From the NCBI GenBank assembly GCA_027311945.1, contig DAICXZ010000003.1, positions 1 through 64,000 of the forward strand: a DNA stretch of 64,000 bases, in the 5' to 3' direction. Under the pieces are notes generated by a model that saw nothing but the letters and a program-made list of their open reading frames with translations, was not told the origin of the DNA and did not search any database. Each line of letters begins with the position of its first letter. Position 1 is the first letter of the stretch. Source of the stretch: Erythrobacter sp. (GTDB lineage: Bacteria > Pseudomonadota > Alphaproteobacteria > Sphingomonadales > Sphingomonadaceae). Position numbers and translations under genes: made by a program. This document shows, one piece after another, positions 50,340 through 59,656 of the stretch.

Positions 50340-50860
50340 AGGCCTGCCTCGGTCTCGCTGTCTGCCAAGCGCGCACGGCGCTCGGCGATGATCTCCACCA
50401 TGGCCTTCGACGAGGCATCGACGAACTGGTAACTGCGCGCCTCGATCAACCACAACGGCCGCCCCTTTTCGCCCCACACCATGTCATAGCCGAGCACCAG
50501 CAACGAGAAGGCAATCACGGTAATCACCACGCCTTTCAAACCCCCAAACCCGAAGCCCAGCACCCGATCAAGCGGGCCGAGCACCGAGGCTCGCGATTTC
50601 TTCCCCAGCCAGTTCGCCCCGAACCTCATCACCGCCAGCGGCACCAGCAACAGCAGCGCAAAGGCAAGGATCGCTGACGTGGTGGGCGAGCCGATGAAGG
50701 CGTAGATCGCCGCGGTAAGGTCCGGGTGGAGGAAGCGGATCGCGAGGATCGCCGCCGCCCATGCGCCAAGCGACAGCACCTCCTGCACGAAGCCGCGCAT
50801 GAAGCCACCGATCGCGCACAGGCCCACGATCACCAGAACAATTATGTCGAACCCGACCAT
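50336..50860 (-). CDS. cvpA: CvpA family membrane protein
   Basis: The 174-aa product has about four membrane helices and the CvpA pattern (DIIVLVIVGLCAIGGFMRGFVQE, with the GxxRGFxxE core; RVLGFGFGGLKGVVITV). CvpA is linked to colicin V export, envelope stress and purF expression in enterobacteria; its direct activity is unclear. It follows radA by 10 bp and is coupled to the NifU-like gene. Confidence 0.92.
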   Translation of the reverse strand: MVGFDIIVLVIVGLCAIGGFMRGFVQEVLSLGAWAAAILAIRFLHPDLTAAIYAFIGSPTTSAILAFALLLLVPLAVMRFGANWLGKKSRASVLGPLDRVLGFGFGGLKGVVITVIAFSLLVLGYDMVWGEKGRPLWLIEARSYQFVDASSKAMVEIIAERRARLADSETEAGL

Positions 50861-50870
50861 TGGCAGAAAT

Positions 50871-52238
50871 CTAGGCCGCGCCCATCACCCGGTCAACGAG
50901 CGCGTTGACGCTGGCGATCGCGCCATAGGCAAGCGCACTCTTGCCGCGCCCGCTCATCTCAGGGCCGGTGGCGCGGCGAAAGCCCAGTTTCTCCGCCTCC
51001 TTCAGCCGCAAAGCACCATGCGCAACAGGGCGCACGTCACCCGAAAGCGAAAGCTCGCCCAGCCACAGACTGTCCGCCGCTAGCGGCTTGTCGGCCAGCG
51101 CCGAGACCAGCGCAGCGGCCACGGCGAGATCGGCCGCCGGATCGGTCAACCGGTAGCCGCCCGCGACGTTGAGATAGACCTCGGCGGTGGAAAAGCTCAG
51201 CCCGCAGCGCGATTCGAGCACCGCCAGCAGCATCGCAAGCCGCCCCGAATCCCAGCCCACCACCGCGCGGCGGGGCGTGGCGCCCGATTGCAGCCGCACA
51301 ATCAGCGCCTGAATCTCGACCAGCACCGGGCGCGTACCCTCGATGGCAGGGAACACCGCGCTGCCCGCAATTGCCTCCTCGCGGCCCGAGAGGAACAGTG
51401 TGGAAGGATTGGCGACCTCAGCCAGCCCTTCGCTTTCCATCGCGAAGACGCCGATCTCGTCGACCGCGCCGAAGCGATTCTTCAGGCACCTCAGGATACG
51501 GTACTGATGGCTGCGCTCTCCCTCAAAGCTCATCACGGTATCGACCATATGTTCGAGCACGCGCGGCCCGGCGATCGAGCCATCCTTCGTCACATGCCCC
51601 ACCAGCACGAGGCAACAGCCCTGCTCCTTGGCATAACGGATCAGCTCGAAGGCAGAGGCGCGAACCTGACTGACCGTGCCCGGCGCGCCCTCGATCTGGT
51701 CCGAATGCATGGTCTGGATCGAATCGACGATCAGCAGTTGCGGCGGTGTGCCATGCCCCAGCGTGGTGAGGATATCACGCACGGAGGTGGCCGCCGCAAG
51801 CCGCAAGGGGCTGTCGGAAACGCCAAGACGCAAGGCGCGCATGCGGATCTGGCCGGTCGCCTCCTCGCCGCTGATATAGACGACCTCGCCGCCCGCCTTG
51901 GCGATCCGCGCGGCCGCTTGCAGCAGCAGCGTCGACTTGCCGATGCCCGGTTCGCCGCCCATCAGGATTGCGCTGCCGGGCACGATCCCGCCGCCTAGCG
52001 CGCGGTCGAATTCGGCAAGGCCAGTGGTCCGCCGCACCAGCGGCGCGGTCGGCGCGTCAAGCGCCTCGAACTGGATCGTGCGCCCACCGCCCGACAGATC
52101 ATGGCGGGCGGCGAACTTTGTCTCGCCGACTTCTTCCACCAGCGTGTTCCACTCGGAGCAATCCGGACACTGTCCCTGCCAGCGCGTCGACACGCTGCCA
52201 CATTCGGTACAGACATAGCGTTTCTTCGGCTTGGCCAT
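50871..52238 (-). CDS. radA: DNA repair protein RadA
   Basis: RadA is a RecA-like helicase that helps branch migration in recombination. The 455-aa product has an N-terminal zinc finger (CTECGSVSTRWQGQCPDC), Walker A GGEPGIGKSTLLLQ, the RadA-specific KNRFG motif (CLKNRFGAVDE) and a C-terminal Lon-like domain (TAEVYLNVAGGYRLTDPAADLAVA). The start is ATG 52238 (MAKPKKRYVC); ATG 52244 is two codons upstream. It heads the minus-strand run toward alr and diverges from the patatin-like gene. Confidence 0.96.
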   Translation of the reverse strand: MAKPKKRYVCTECGSVSTRWQGQCPDCSEWNTLVEEVGETKFAARHDLSGGGRTIQFEALDAPTAPLVRRTTGLAEFDRALGGGIVPGSAILMGGEPGIGKSTLLLQAAARIAKAGGEVVYISGEEATGQIRMRALRLGVSDSPLRLAAATSVRDILTTLGHGTPPQLLIVDSIQTMHSDQIEGAPGTVSQVRASAFELIRYAKEQGCCLVLVGHVTKDGSIAGPRVLEHMVDTVMSFEGERSHQYRILRCLKNRFGAVDEIGVFAMESEGLAEVANPSTLFLSGREEAIAGSAVFPAIEGTRPVLVEIQALIVRLQSGATPRRAVVGWDSGRLAMLLAVLESRCGLSFSTAEVYLNVAGGYRLTDPAADLAVAAALVSALADKPLAADSLWLGELSLSGDVRPVAHGALRLKEAEKLGFRRATGPEMSGRGKSALAYGAIASVNALVDRVMGAA

Positions 52239-52287
52239 CCGCATCCGCTAACCGGAACGAAAAAGGAACGCAAGCACTCCTAGCCAA

Positions 52288-52308
52288 TTCTGCCGTCATC
52301 TGGCAGAA
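52288..52308. promoter_or_regulatory. TTCTGCC-N7-GGCAGAA inverted repeat before the patatin-like gene
   Basis: Perfect 7-bp arms sit 9 bp before ATG 52317 in the radA/patatin divergent region, and a third GGCAGAAA copy starts at 52321 inside the coding sequence. It could be an operator or an mRNA hairpin at the start site. No good Shine-Dalgarno is visible for the gene. Confidence 0.45.
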
Positions 52309-52316
52309 ACCGTTAC

Positions 52317-54647
52317 ATGCGGCAGAAAGAACTGCGGATCGCGCTGGTGTGTTATGGCGGGGTAAGCCTCGCGGTTTACATGCACGGCGTTACCAAGGAG
52401 CTGTGGAAGCTCGCCCGCGCCAGCCGTGCCTACCATGGGCATGAGCCAGCCTCCGGCCCTGTAGAGGCGGTGTGGCAGCGCTGGTTCGGGCGCATCGAGA
52501 GCGAATGCGGCCTGCGCCTGCGGGTACTGCCCGATATTCTTACCGGGGCCAGCGCGGGCGGGATCAACGCGGTGTTCCTCGCCCAGGCGATTCACTCTGG
52601 CCAGAGCCTCGAACCGCTTACCGAGCTGTGGCTCGACAATGCCGATGTCGAGGAACTGATCGCCCCCGAGGCACGGCCTTGGTCGAAAGCTGCGAAGTTC
52701 TGGTTCATGCCCGCCGTGCTCTACATGCTGCGCAAACCCGACAGCGCAGTGAGCGAAAGCGTGGCGCCCGAGACCCGCGCCGAGGTTCGGCGCAAGGTTT
52801 CGCATCTGGTACGCGGGCGCTGGTTCGCACCGCCTTTCTCCGGCCCACACTTCTCGCGCCTGATCCACGATGCCTTGGAGGCGATGGCGACAGCTCCGGC
52901 CAGCAAACCGCTGCTGCCGCCCGGCCATCCGCTTGACCTCGTAGTCACAGCGACAGACTTTCGCGGCCACCGCGAGCTGCTGCGGATGAACAGCCCTCCG
53001 GTGGTCGAGGAGAGCGAACACCGCATGCCGATCGGGTTCCGCAAGCGCACCCCCGCAATGCCTGGCGAAAGCCTCGCCGACCGCTGCGAACTCACCTTCG
53101 CAGCCCGCGCCACAGCGAGCTTTCCCGGAGCCTTTCCGCCTTTGCGCGTGGCCGAGATCGATGCGCTGGTGGATGATACCGCGCCAGAGCACGGCTGGCC
53201 CGGACGCGCGGCCTTTCTGCGCCGGATCATGCCAAGCCATGTAGAACAGAGCACCAGCGAGCAAGTCTCGCTGATCGACGGTTCGGTGCTGGTGAATGCG
53301 CCGTTCCGCAGCGCGATCAACGCCCTGCCTGCGCGCCCCGCGCAGCGCGAGGTCGACCGCCGCATCGCCTATATCGACCCCCGGCCCGACCGGGTGCGCG
53401 CATTGCAACACGACCTTACGCAGCCGGTCGGGTTTTTCTCCGCCATTTTCGGATCGCTTTCAACGATCCCGCGTGAACAGCCGATCCGCGACAACCTCGA
53501 ACAGCTCGAACGCCAGTCGCTCGAGGCGGCACGACTGCGGCAGATGGTCAACACCCTCAGGCCCGAGATCGAGGCGGTGGTCGACAAGCTCTTCGGGCGC
53601 ACGCTGTTTCTCGATCGGCCCACGCCCAAGCGCCTCGCAAGTTGGCGCGCAAAGGCACAGCAGGCGGCAGCCGAGCAGGCAGGCTATGCCTTTCAGTCAT
53701 ATGCACAGGCCAAGATGGCCTTGGTGATCGAACAACTTGCCCGCCTCCTATGTGCAGGTCTGGGCGAGCCTGGCGGCGCAGATACCGAGGAGCTTGCTGC
53801 TCGAATTCGCGCGGAAATGGACCATCGCGGCCTCGCCTCCCTGGCGGCGAACAAGGGCGCTGGCGCTTCCGAGGATGCCATCGCCTTCCTGCGCGCGCAC
53901 GATCTGGCCTTCCGCATTCGCCGTCTGCGGCTGATAGCGCGGCGGCTGTCGCGCGACTGGGAGGCTGCGCCCGAGTTCGATGATGACGGCCTCGAAGAAG
54001 CGCGCGACGCGATCTACCGCGCGCTGGCGCTCTATTTCGAGCACGAAAGCGCCGAAACGCTGGGGCCTGACTTTGCCGCCGTGGCCGAAAAGGCGATGAA
54101 CGATCCGGGCGCGGCGCTCGACTGGCTGGCAAAAGCGCGCGACCTTCCGGCCACCGATCTTGCCGCCGAGCAGATCCTTGCCGATGCGCTGGAGGCCATG
54201 CCAACAAACCTGCGCCGCCGAGTGCTGATGGCCTACCTCGGCTTCCCGTTCTACGACGTCGCCACCCTGCCTCTGCTCCGCAACGAGGGGCTGACCGAGT
54301 TCGATCCGGTCAAGGTCGACCGCATCAGCCCCGAAGACGCGCGTTCGATCCGACCCGGCGGCACCAGCGCGACGCTGCGCGGCACCGAGTTTTATAATTT
54401 TGGGGGTTTCTTCAGCCGTGCCTACCGCGAGAATGACTATCTGTGGGGCCGATTGCACGGGGCCGAACGGATGGTCGACCTAATCTGCTCGACGCTGCCT
54501 GATGGGCTGTCGGCAAACGATGTGGCCCGGTTCAAACGCGAACTGTTCCTCGCCATCTGCGACGAGGAGGCCGAACGGGCGCTGTGCGATGCCAAGCTGG
54601 TGGACGGCCTGCGCGCCGAGATCGAGGCGAAACTCGGCGGCGATTGA
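52317..54647 (+). CDS. Patatin-like phospholipase-related protein
   Basis: The 776-aa product has an N-terminal patatin fold: the oxyanion region ALVCYGGVSLAVYMHG (GGVSLA), nucleophile elbow GASAGG with Ser79, and the dyad Asp near residue 321 in SLIDGSVLVNAPF. The remaining 450 residues are mostly helical with no domain I recognise. Length and motifs fit the long bacterial patatin-related family (TIGR03607 type). Lipid acyl hydrolase activity is expected, but the substrate is unknown. No signal peptide is seen. Confidence 0.88.
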   Translation: MRQKELRIALVCYGGVSLAVYMHGVTKELWKLARASRAYHGHEPASGPVEAVWQRWFGRIESECGLRLRVLPDILTGASAGGINAVFLAQAIHSGQSLEPLTELWLDNADVEELIAPEARPWSKAAKFWFMPAVLYMLRKPDSAVSESVAPETRAEVRRKVSHLVRGRWFAPPFSGPHFSRLIHDALEAMATAPASKPLLPPGHPLDLVVTATDFRGHRELLRMNSPPVVEESEHRMPIGFRKRTPAMPGESLADRCELTFAARATASFPGAFPPLRVAEIDALVDDTAPEHGWPGRAAFLRRIMPSHVEQSTSEQVSLIDGSVLVNAPFRSAINALPARPAQREVDRRIAYIDPRPDRVRALQHDLTQPVGFFSAIFGSLSTIPREQPIRDNLEQLERQSLEAARLRQMVNTLRPEIEAVVDKLFGRTLFLDRPTPKRLASWRAKAQQAAAEQAGYAFQSYAQAKMALVIEQLARLLCAGLGEPGGADTEELAARIRAEMDHRGLASLAANKGAGASEDAIAFLRAHDLAFRIRRLRLIARRLSRDWEAAPEFDDDGLEEARDAIYRALALYFEHESAETLGPDFAAVAEKAMNDPGAALDWLAKARDLPATDLAAEQILADALEAMPTNLRRRVLMAYLGFPFYDVATLPLLRNEGLTEFDPVKVDRISPEDARSIRPGGTSATLRGTEFYNFGGFFSRAYRENDYLWGRLHGAERMVDLICSTLPDGLSANDVARFKRELFLAICDEEAERALCDAKLVDGLRAEIEAKLGGD

Positions 54648-54654
54648 GCACAAG

Positions 54655-54673
54655 TGTCAGCCGGTTGTCAGCC
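54655..54673 (+). repeat. Tandem TGTCAGCC direct repeat, 11-bp period
   Basis: TGTCAGCC at 54655-54662 and 54666-54673 is spaced by 11 bp, about one helical turn, 53 bp before the cytochrome b561 start. This spacing suits side-by-side binding of a regulator; it may equally be chance. Confidence 0.3.
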
Positions 54674-54725
54674 AGTAGGTGCAACAAGCGGACGTGGGGG
54701 GAGCTTCATCAGGAGGCTTTGCACC

Positions 54726-55274
54726 GTGTCGTCATTTCGCATCTATCACCTTCTGCTCGCCGCGGCTGTCGTCGGCGCTTACTTCACCTCAGAGAGCACC
54801 GGCGTTCCGCATGCATGGATCGGCTACGGCATTGCCGCGCTGGTCATCCTGCGGCTGGCGCTTGGCCTTGCAGGCAAGTCGGGCTTCGGCTGGCAGCGCC
54901 TTCGCCTCAAACGAACTGGCCGTAATCCCGGCCGCTCCGCATTGACCCACCCGCTGGTGGGGCGCGCGCTCACGCTGGCGTTGCTGCTGTGCGTCGCCAC
55001 GGCGGCGACCACCGGCGTAATGATGGATCGCGGCGGAACACTGGTCGGCCAGTCGATCCGCGCCACCGAGGATGAAAAGCGCGAACGCCACGAGGAAGGC
55101 GCTCACGAAGAGAGCCTTGTGGCCGAAGTACACGAAACCAGCGGCAACGCGTTGTTGCCGCTGGTGATCGCGCATCTTTTATGGATGCTGGTTGCGCGCC
55201 GCGAACTGGCCTTGTTCGTTCTGTTCTGGCCGAAACGCCGCCGGTCTCCGGCCACGCTCACACCGTCCGCTTAG
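54726..55274 (+). CDS. Cytochrome b561-type membrane haem protein
   Basis: The 182-aa product has four membrane helices and His residues placed to bind b-type haem (FRIYHLLLAA in helix 1, LTHPLVGRAL in helix 2, VHETSGNALLPLVIAHLLWML in the last helices). A soluble loop rich in Glu/Arg/His (about residues 120-140) precedes helix 4. It probably passes electrons between the membrane and a periplasmic partner. The start is GTG 54726, fixed by AGGAGG 9 nt upstream. It converges on dnaJ with a 4-bp overlap. Confidence 0.87.
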   Translation: MSSFRIYHLLLAAAVVGAYFTSESTGVPHAWIGYGIAALVILRLALGLAGKSGFGWQRLRLKRTGRNPGRSALTHPLVGRALTLALLLCVATAATTGVMMDRGGTLVGQSIRATEDEKRERHEEGAHEESLVAEVHETSGNALLPLVIAHLLWMLVARRELALFVLFWPKRRRSPATLTPSA

Positions 55275-56398
55275 ACGGAAAACGCACCCTTCAACCGGTC
55301 GAAGAACCCGCGACTTTCGGGACACTCCTCGCCGGTCTCGGTCTCGCGAAACTCGCACAGCAGTTCCTTCTGGCGTGCGGTGAGCTTGGTGGGCGTCTCG
55401 ACCACGACCTCGACCACGAGATCGCCGCGTCCGCGACCCTGCAGCACCGGCATGCCCGCCCCGCGCTTGCGCAGCTGATGACCAGACTGGATTCCCGCCG
55501 GAATGTCGATCTCGTGCGAGTTGCCGTCGAGACCGGGGATTTCGATCGTCTCGCCCAGCGCTGCTGCGGTGAAACTGATCGGCACGCGGGTGGCAAGCGT
55601 GGTCGCCTCGCGCTGAAATACCGGGTGCTGCTTCACGTGGATGAAGATATAGAGGTCGCCAGGAGGCGCACCATGCGGCCCGGCCTCACCCTTGCCGGAA
55701 AGGCGGATGCGGGTGCCGTTGTCGACCCCCGGAGGGATCTCGACCGTCAGCTTACTGACCTTGTCGACCCGGCCTTCACCGCGACAATCCTTACAAGGGC
55801 TTTCCAGCACTTCGCCGCGCCCATGGCAGCCGGGGCACGGGCGTTCGATCACGAACAGCCCCTGCTGCGCGCGCACCTTGCCGTGGCCACCACAGGTGCC
55901 GCAGCGCCGCGCGGAGGTGCCCGGCTTCGCGCCCGTGCCCTCGCATGTGTCGCACGATGCCGCGACTTCGACCTCGATCTCGGAATTCTTGCCATGGAAG
56001 GCATCGTCGAGCGAGATTTCCATGTCGTAACGCAGGTCGGCGCCGCGCCGGGGGCGTGCGCGCCCGGGGCCGCCACCGAAGGCGCTCCCGAAAATGGTCT
56101 CGAAAATATCACCAAGGTCGCCAAAATCGGCGTGCTGGCCGCCGCTACGACCGCCAGCCATGCCTTGCGTGAAGGCTTCGTGGCCATACTGGTCGTAAGC
56201 CGCGCGCTTCTGCGGGTCCTTGAGGCAATCGTAGGCGACACTGATCGCCTTGAACCGGGCTTCGCTATCGGCACAGCCGGGATTGCGATCCGGGTGGTAC
56301 TTCATGGCGAGCTTGCGATAGGCGGACTTGATCGTCGCGCCATCGGCGCTCCGTTCGACGCCGAGCAGCTCGTAAAAATTAACTTCGGTAGAGGACAT
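55271..56398 (-). CDS. dnaJ: Chaperone protein DnaJ (Hsp40)
   Basis: DnaJ stimulates DnaK ATPase and delivers substrates. The 375-aa product has a J domain with the HPD motif (KYHPDRNPG), a Gly/Phe-rich linker, four CxxCxGxG zinc repeats (CDTCEGTG, CGTCGGHG, CPGCHGRG, CKDCRGEG), and C-terminal substrate-binding domains. It follows dnaK by 74 bp, and that gap holds a strong hairpin. Confidence 0.98.
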   Translation of the reverse strand: MSSTEVNFYELLGVERSADGATIKSAYRKLAMKYHPDRNPGCADSEARFKAISVAYDCLKDPQKRAAYDQYGHEAFTQGMAGGRSGGQHADFGDLGDIFETIFGSAFGGGPGRARPRRGADLRYDMEISLDDAFHGKNSEIEVEVAASCDTCEGTGAKPGTSARRCGTCGGHGKVRAQQGLFVIERPCPGCHGRGEVLESPCKDCRGEGRVDKVSKLTVEIPPGVDNGTRIRLSGKGEAGPHGAPPGDLYIFIHVKQHPVFQREATTLATRVPISFTAAALGETIEIPGLDGNSHEIDIPAGIQSGHQLRKRGAGMPVLQGRGRGDLVVEVVVETPTKLTARQKELLCEFRETETGEECPESRGFFDRLKGAFSV

Positions 56399-56410
56399 TC
56401 AGCTTCTCCG

Positions 56411-56457
56411 TAAAAGTCCGGGCCGCGCCGTGCCTGGGGCAACGGCAACGGCCCGGA
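56411..56457 (-). terminator. dnaK-dnaJ intergenic hairpin, likely partial terminator
   Basis: On the minus strand TCCGGGCCG (from 56457) pairs perfectly with CGGCCCGGA (to 56417). An inner stem (GCCG..TGCC / GGCA..CGGC) nests within it, and CTTTTA follows at once. This is a good intrinsic terminator or processing structure that would lower dnaJ relative to dnaK. Confidence 0.7.
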
Positions 56458-56472
56458 TTTTCAATCGGGGGC

Positions 56473-58407
56473 TCAGCCCTTCTTTTCGTCGTCCACTTCG
56501 GAGAACTCGGCGTCGACCACCTCGTCGTCCGCAGACTTGGCTTCCGCAGAGGCCGCAGCCGCGTCGGCCTGCGCGGCATTGGCGCTCGCCTGCTCGGCTT
56601 CGTAGATCTGCTGGCCCATCTTCATGGCGACATCGGTCAGAGCCTGGCTCTTGGCCTTCATCGCCTCGACATCATCGCCTTCCAGCGCCGTCTTGGCTTC
56701 TGCCACGGCAGTCTCGATCTGCGACTTGAGACCCGCGTCGATCTTGTCGCCGTGCTCTTCGAGCTGCTTCTCGGTCGCGTGGATCAGGCTGTCGGTGTTG
56801 TTGCGGACCTCAGCCGATTCGCGCCGCTTCTTGTCTTCTTCGGCGAACTTTTCGGCATCCTGCACCATCTGTTCGATGTCGGAGTCCGAAAGGCCGCCCG
56901 AGGCCTGGATGCGGATCTGCTGTTCCTTGCCGGTGCCCTTGTCCTTCGCGCTGACGTTCACGATGCCGTTCGCGTCGATGTCGAAGGTCACTTCCACCTG
57001 CGGCACGCCGCGCGGAGCGGGCGGAATGCCGACAAGGTCGAACTGGCCGAGCATCTTGTTGTCGGCTGCCATCTCGCGCTCGCCCTGAAACACGCGGATC
57101 GTCACCGCCTGCTGGTTGTCCTCGGCGGTTGAGTAGACCTGCGCCTTCTTGGTGGGGATCGTGGTGTTGCGGTCGATCATGCGGGTGAACACACCGCCCA
57201 GCGTCTCGATGCCCAGCGACAGCGGGGTCACATCGAGCAGCAGCACGTCCTTCACGTCGCCCTGCAGCACGCCGGCCTGAATGGCTGCACCCATGGCCAC
57301 GACCTCATCGGGGTTCACGCCGGTGTGCGGCTTCGAACCGAAGAAGTCCTCTACCACTTCGCGCACCTTGGGCATGCGGGTCATGCCGCCGACGAGGATC
57401 ACCTCGTCGATCTGGTCCTTGGTGACGCCAGCGTCTTCCATCGCCTTCTTACAAGGCGCGAGGGTGCGCTTGATCAGGTCGCCGACAAGCTGTTCGAGCT
57501 TCGAGCGGGTCAACGTCTCGACCAAGTGCAGCGGGGTTGACGAGCCACCTTCCATGCGCGCGGTGATGAAGGGCAGGTTGACCTCGGTCTGCTGGCTGGA
57601 GCTCAGCTCGATCTTGGCCTTTTCCGCAGCTTCCTTGAGGCGCTGAAGCGCGAGCTTGTCCGAACGGAGATCCATGTTCTCCTTCTTCTTGAACTCGTCG
57701 GCCAGATATTCGACCAGCACGTTGTCGAAGTCTTCACCGCCGAGGAAGTTGTCGCCGTTGGTCGACTTCACTTCGAACACGCCATCGCCGATTTCGAGTA
57801 CCGAGATATCGAAGGTGCCGCCACCAAGGTCATAAACGGCGATGGTCTTGCCGTCGTCCTTGTCCATGCCATAGGCGAGCGCGGCCGCAGTCGGCTCGTT
57901 GATGATACGTTCGACTTCGAGCCCTGCGATCTGCCCAGCGTCCTTGGTCGCCTGACGCTGCGCGTCGTTGAAGTAGGCGGGCACGGTGATCACGGCCTTG
58001 GTGACCGTCTCGCCAAGGTAGCTTTCGGCGGTTTCCTTCATCTTCTGCAGGATGAAGGCCGAAATCTGCGAGGGTGAATAGTCTTCACCGCCAGCGTTCA
58101 CCCAGGCATCGCCGTTCTTGCCAGAGACGATGTTGTAGGGGACGAGGTCCATGTCCTTCTTCGTCGTCGGGTCTTCGAACCGGCGGCCGATCAGGCGCTT
58201 GATCGCGAACAGGGTGTTGTCGGGGTTGGTCACCGCCTGGCGCTTGGCCGGCTGGCCGATCAGGCGCTCACCATCCTTGGTGAAGGCGACGATCGACGGC
58301 GTGGTGCGTGCGCCTTCGGAATTTTCGATTACCTTGGGCTTGCCCCCTTCCATCACCGCTACGCAGCTGTTGGTCGTGCCAAGGTCGATGCCGATAATCT
58401 TGCTCAT
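56473..58407 (-). CDS. dnaK: Chaperone protein DnaK (Hsp70)
   Basis: DnaK is the ATP-driven Hsp70. The 644-aa product has ATPase signatures [17 protein letters not shown] (first 20 residues), [15 protein letters not shown] and [12 protein letters not shown], the substrate-binding domain ([17 protein letters not shown]) and an acidic C-terminal tail ([18 protein letters not shown]), which interacts with clients. A well-matched heat-shock promoter lies upstream (58511-58538). Confidence 0.99.
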   Translation of the reverse strand: MSKIIGIDLGTTNSCVAVMEGGKPKVIENSEGARTTPSIVAFTKDGERLIGQPAKRQAVTNPDNTLFAIKRLIGRRFEDPTTKKDMDLVPYNIVSGKNGDAWVNAGGEDYSPSQISAFILQKMKETAESYLGETVTKAVITVPAYFNDAQRQATKDAGQIAGLEVERIINEPTAAALAYGMDKDDGKTIAVYDLGGGTFDISVLEIGDGVFEVKSTNGDNFLGGEDFDNVLVEYLADEFKKKENMDLRSDKLALQRLKEAAEKAKIELSSSQQTEVNLPFITARMEGGSSTPLHLVETLTRSKLEQLVGDLIKRTLAPCKKAMEDAGVTKDQIDEVILVGGMTRMPKVREVVEDFFGSKPHTGVNPDEVVAMGAAIQAGVLQGDVKDVLLLDVTPLSLGIETLGGVFTRMIDRNTTIPTKKAQVYSTAEDNQQAVTIRVFQGEREMAADNKMLGQFDLVGIPPAPRGVPQVEVTFDIDANGIVNVSAKDKGTGKEQQIRIQASGGLSDSDIEQMVQDAEKFAEEDKKRRESAEVRNNTDSLIHATEKQLEEHGDKIDAGLKSQIETAVAEAKTALEGDDVEAMKAKSQALTDVAMKMGQQIYEAEQASANAAQADAAAASAEAKSADDEVVDAEFSEVDDEKKG

Positions 58408-58510
58408 ATTTCCCGTTCTCTTCCTTCAGGTCTGACGCTGCGCTTTCGGGTCCCCCGCAAGGCGGCAAGTCCGCTTCGGCAGCTCGTTAAAAGGTGTGTT
58501 TCGAAGCGCG

Positions 58511-58538
58511 ATATAGGCGCGCTTTTGCTTGGCACAAG
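58511..58538 (-). promoter_or_regulatory. Alphaproteobacterial sigma-32 heat-shock promoter of dnaK
   Basis: The minus strand reads CTTG (complement of 58535-58538), 17 nt, then CCTATAT (complement of 58511-58517). The alphaproteobacterial heat-shock consensus I know is CTTG-N17/18-CYTATNT, and every fixed position matches. The site is about 104 bp upstream of the dnaK ATG, so a long leader is implied. No CIRCE element is visible, so HrcA is unlikely to act here. Confidence 0.75.
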
Positions 58539-58584
58539 GGAGGTGCGTGACTAGAACGCCGACCTGTCTCAGATGAGGAATGCC

Positions 58585-59100
58585 ATGACCAACAAGACCT
58601 TCGCCGCTACGCTCGCCGCTATTACCCTCGCGCTGGGCACGGCCGCCTGTTCGGGCAGCGGCGACGATGTTGCCGAAACGACCTCGCCTGAGGCGCCTGC
58701 AGGCATTTCGGTGACCGACGGACGCATGTCGCTCCCGGCGGTGAAGGGCAATCCGGCTGCGATCTATTTCACCATCCGTAATGTCAGCGAAGATCCGGTG
58801 ACGATCCGCTCGGTCGCCGTTGCAGGTGCGGCCAGTGCGCAGTTGCACGAAACAAGCGAATGGAACAAGCAAATGGACATGCAGGAGCTTGTTCAGGTGC
58901 CGGTTCAGCCGGGTTCCGAAGTGGTGTTCGAACAGGGCGGCAAGCACGTGATGGCCTTCGACCTCGACGACGACCTCGCTCCTGGCGACGAAACCGAGGT
59001 TACGCTGATCTTCGTTAACGGCGACAAGGTAAGCTTCCCCGCCGAACTGATGGCTCCCGGCACGGCGGATATGGACCATGCGGCCATGGAAGGCATGTAA
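58585..59100 (+). CDS. Copper chaperone PCu(A)C lipoprotein
   Basis: PCu(A)C proteins deliver Cu(I) to cytochrome oxidase in the periplasm. The 171-aa product has a lipoprotein-like signal (LAAITLALGTAACSGSG) and the copper motif: LHETSEWNKQMDM (His and Met) followed by GGKHVMAFDL (His-x-Met), matching H-x10-M-x21-H-x-M in layout. A Met/His tail (MDHAAMEGM) may bind further copper. The start is ATG 58585, with GAGG about 6 nt upstream. Confidence 0.92.
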   Translation: MTNKTFAATLAAITLALGTAACSGSGDDVAETTSPEAPAGISVTDGRMSLPAVKGNPAAIYFTIRNVSEDPVTIRSVAVAGAASAQLHETSEWNKQMDMQELVQVPVQPGSEVVFEQGGKHVMAFDLDDDLAPGDETEVTLIFVNGDKVSFPAELMAPGTADMDHAAMEGM

Positions 59101-59122
59101 TTCATCCGATAATTCATCCGAT
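59099..59122. repeat. 12-bp tandem duplication at a gene junction
   Basis: AATTCATCCGAT occurs twice in a row (59099-59110, 59111-59122). The first copy includes part of the PCu(A)C stop, and the second ends in the AT of the next gene's proposed start ATG at 59121. It separates the two genes by 20 bp and leaves the second without a visible Shine-Dalgarno. Confidence 0.6.
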
Positions 59123-59615
59123 GCAACATGCGCCTGCCCCCTGCCCTGTCGGCGGCGAACGGGCGCTGACGCCGGGTGAGGTGGCGCTTGCCGGGTCGGT
59201 TTTCGGCGACGCGATAAATTGCGCGCAGGTGACGATCCGGCGGCGCAAGTTCTTTCCGTTTCAGCCGCGCAAGGTGACGATGGCCCCGCGCGGCCATATC
59301 CACTTTCACCCGCTCGGCAGCGTCTATTGCGATGACTTTGCTTCGGCCTCGCTCGCGCGGCGGGCGCTGTTTATCCACGAGATGACCCACGTCTGGCAGA
59401 CCCAAACCAGGGGGGAATGGTATCTGGTAATCAACCGGCACCCCTGGTGCAGCTATGACTACACGATCAAGCCGGGCTGGAGGCTGGATCTTTACGGTAT
59501 CGAGCAACAGGCAATGATCGTCCAGCATGCCTTTATGCTGCGCGAAGGCGCGAAGGTTCCGGGCGCACCGCCTTTAGAGGTTTACCGCGCGATATTACCC
59601 TTCGCTATGGCGTAA
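59121..59615 (+). CDS. HEMTH-containing protein of unknown function (vgr-related type)
   Basis: The 164-aa product has HEMTHVWQ, an HExxH-like zincin motif, in a stretch of about 45 conserved-looking residues (GHIHFHPLGSVYCDDF before, WYLVINRHPW after). Similar sphingomonad proteins are often labelled vgr-related, without functional evidence. It may be a small metallopeptidase or only metal-binding. No signal peptide is seen. The start ATG 59121 is weakly supported. Confidence 0.7.
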   Translation: MQHAPAPCPVGGERALTPGEVALAGSVFGDAINCAQVTIRRRKFFPFQPRKVTMAPRGHIHFHPLGSVYCDDFASASLARRALFIHEMTHVWQTQTRGEWYLVINRHPWCSYDYTIKPGWRLDLYGIEQQAMIVQHAFMLREGAKVPGAPPLEVYRAILPFAMA

Positions 59616-59656
59616 TGATCAGCCCCATAGGATGCGAGCCGTTGGAATAACTCCAA

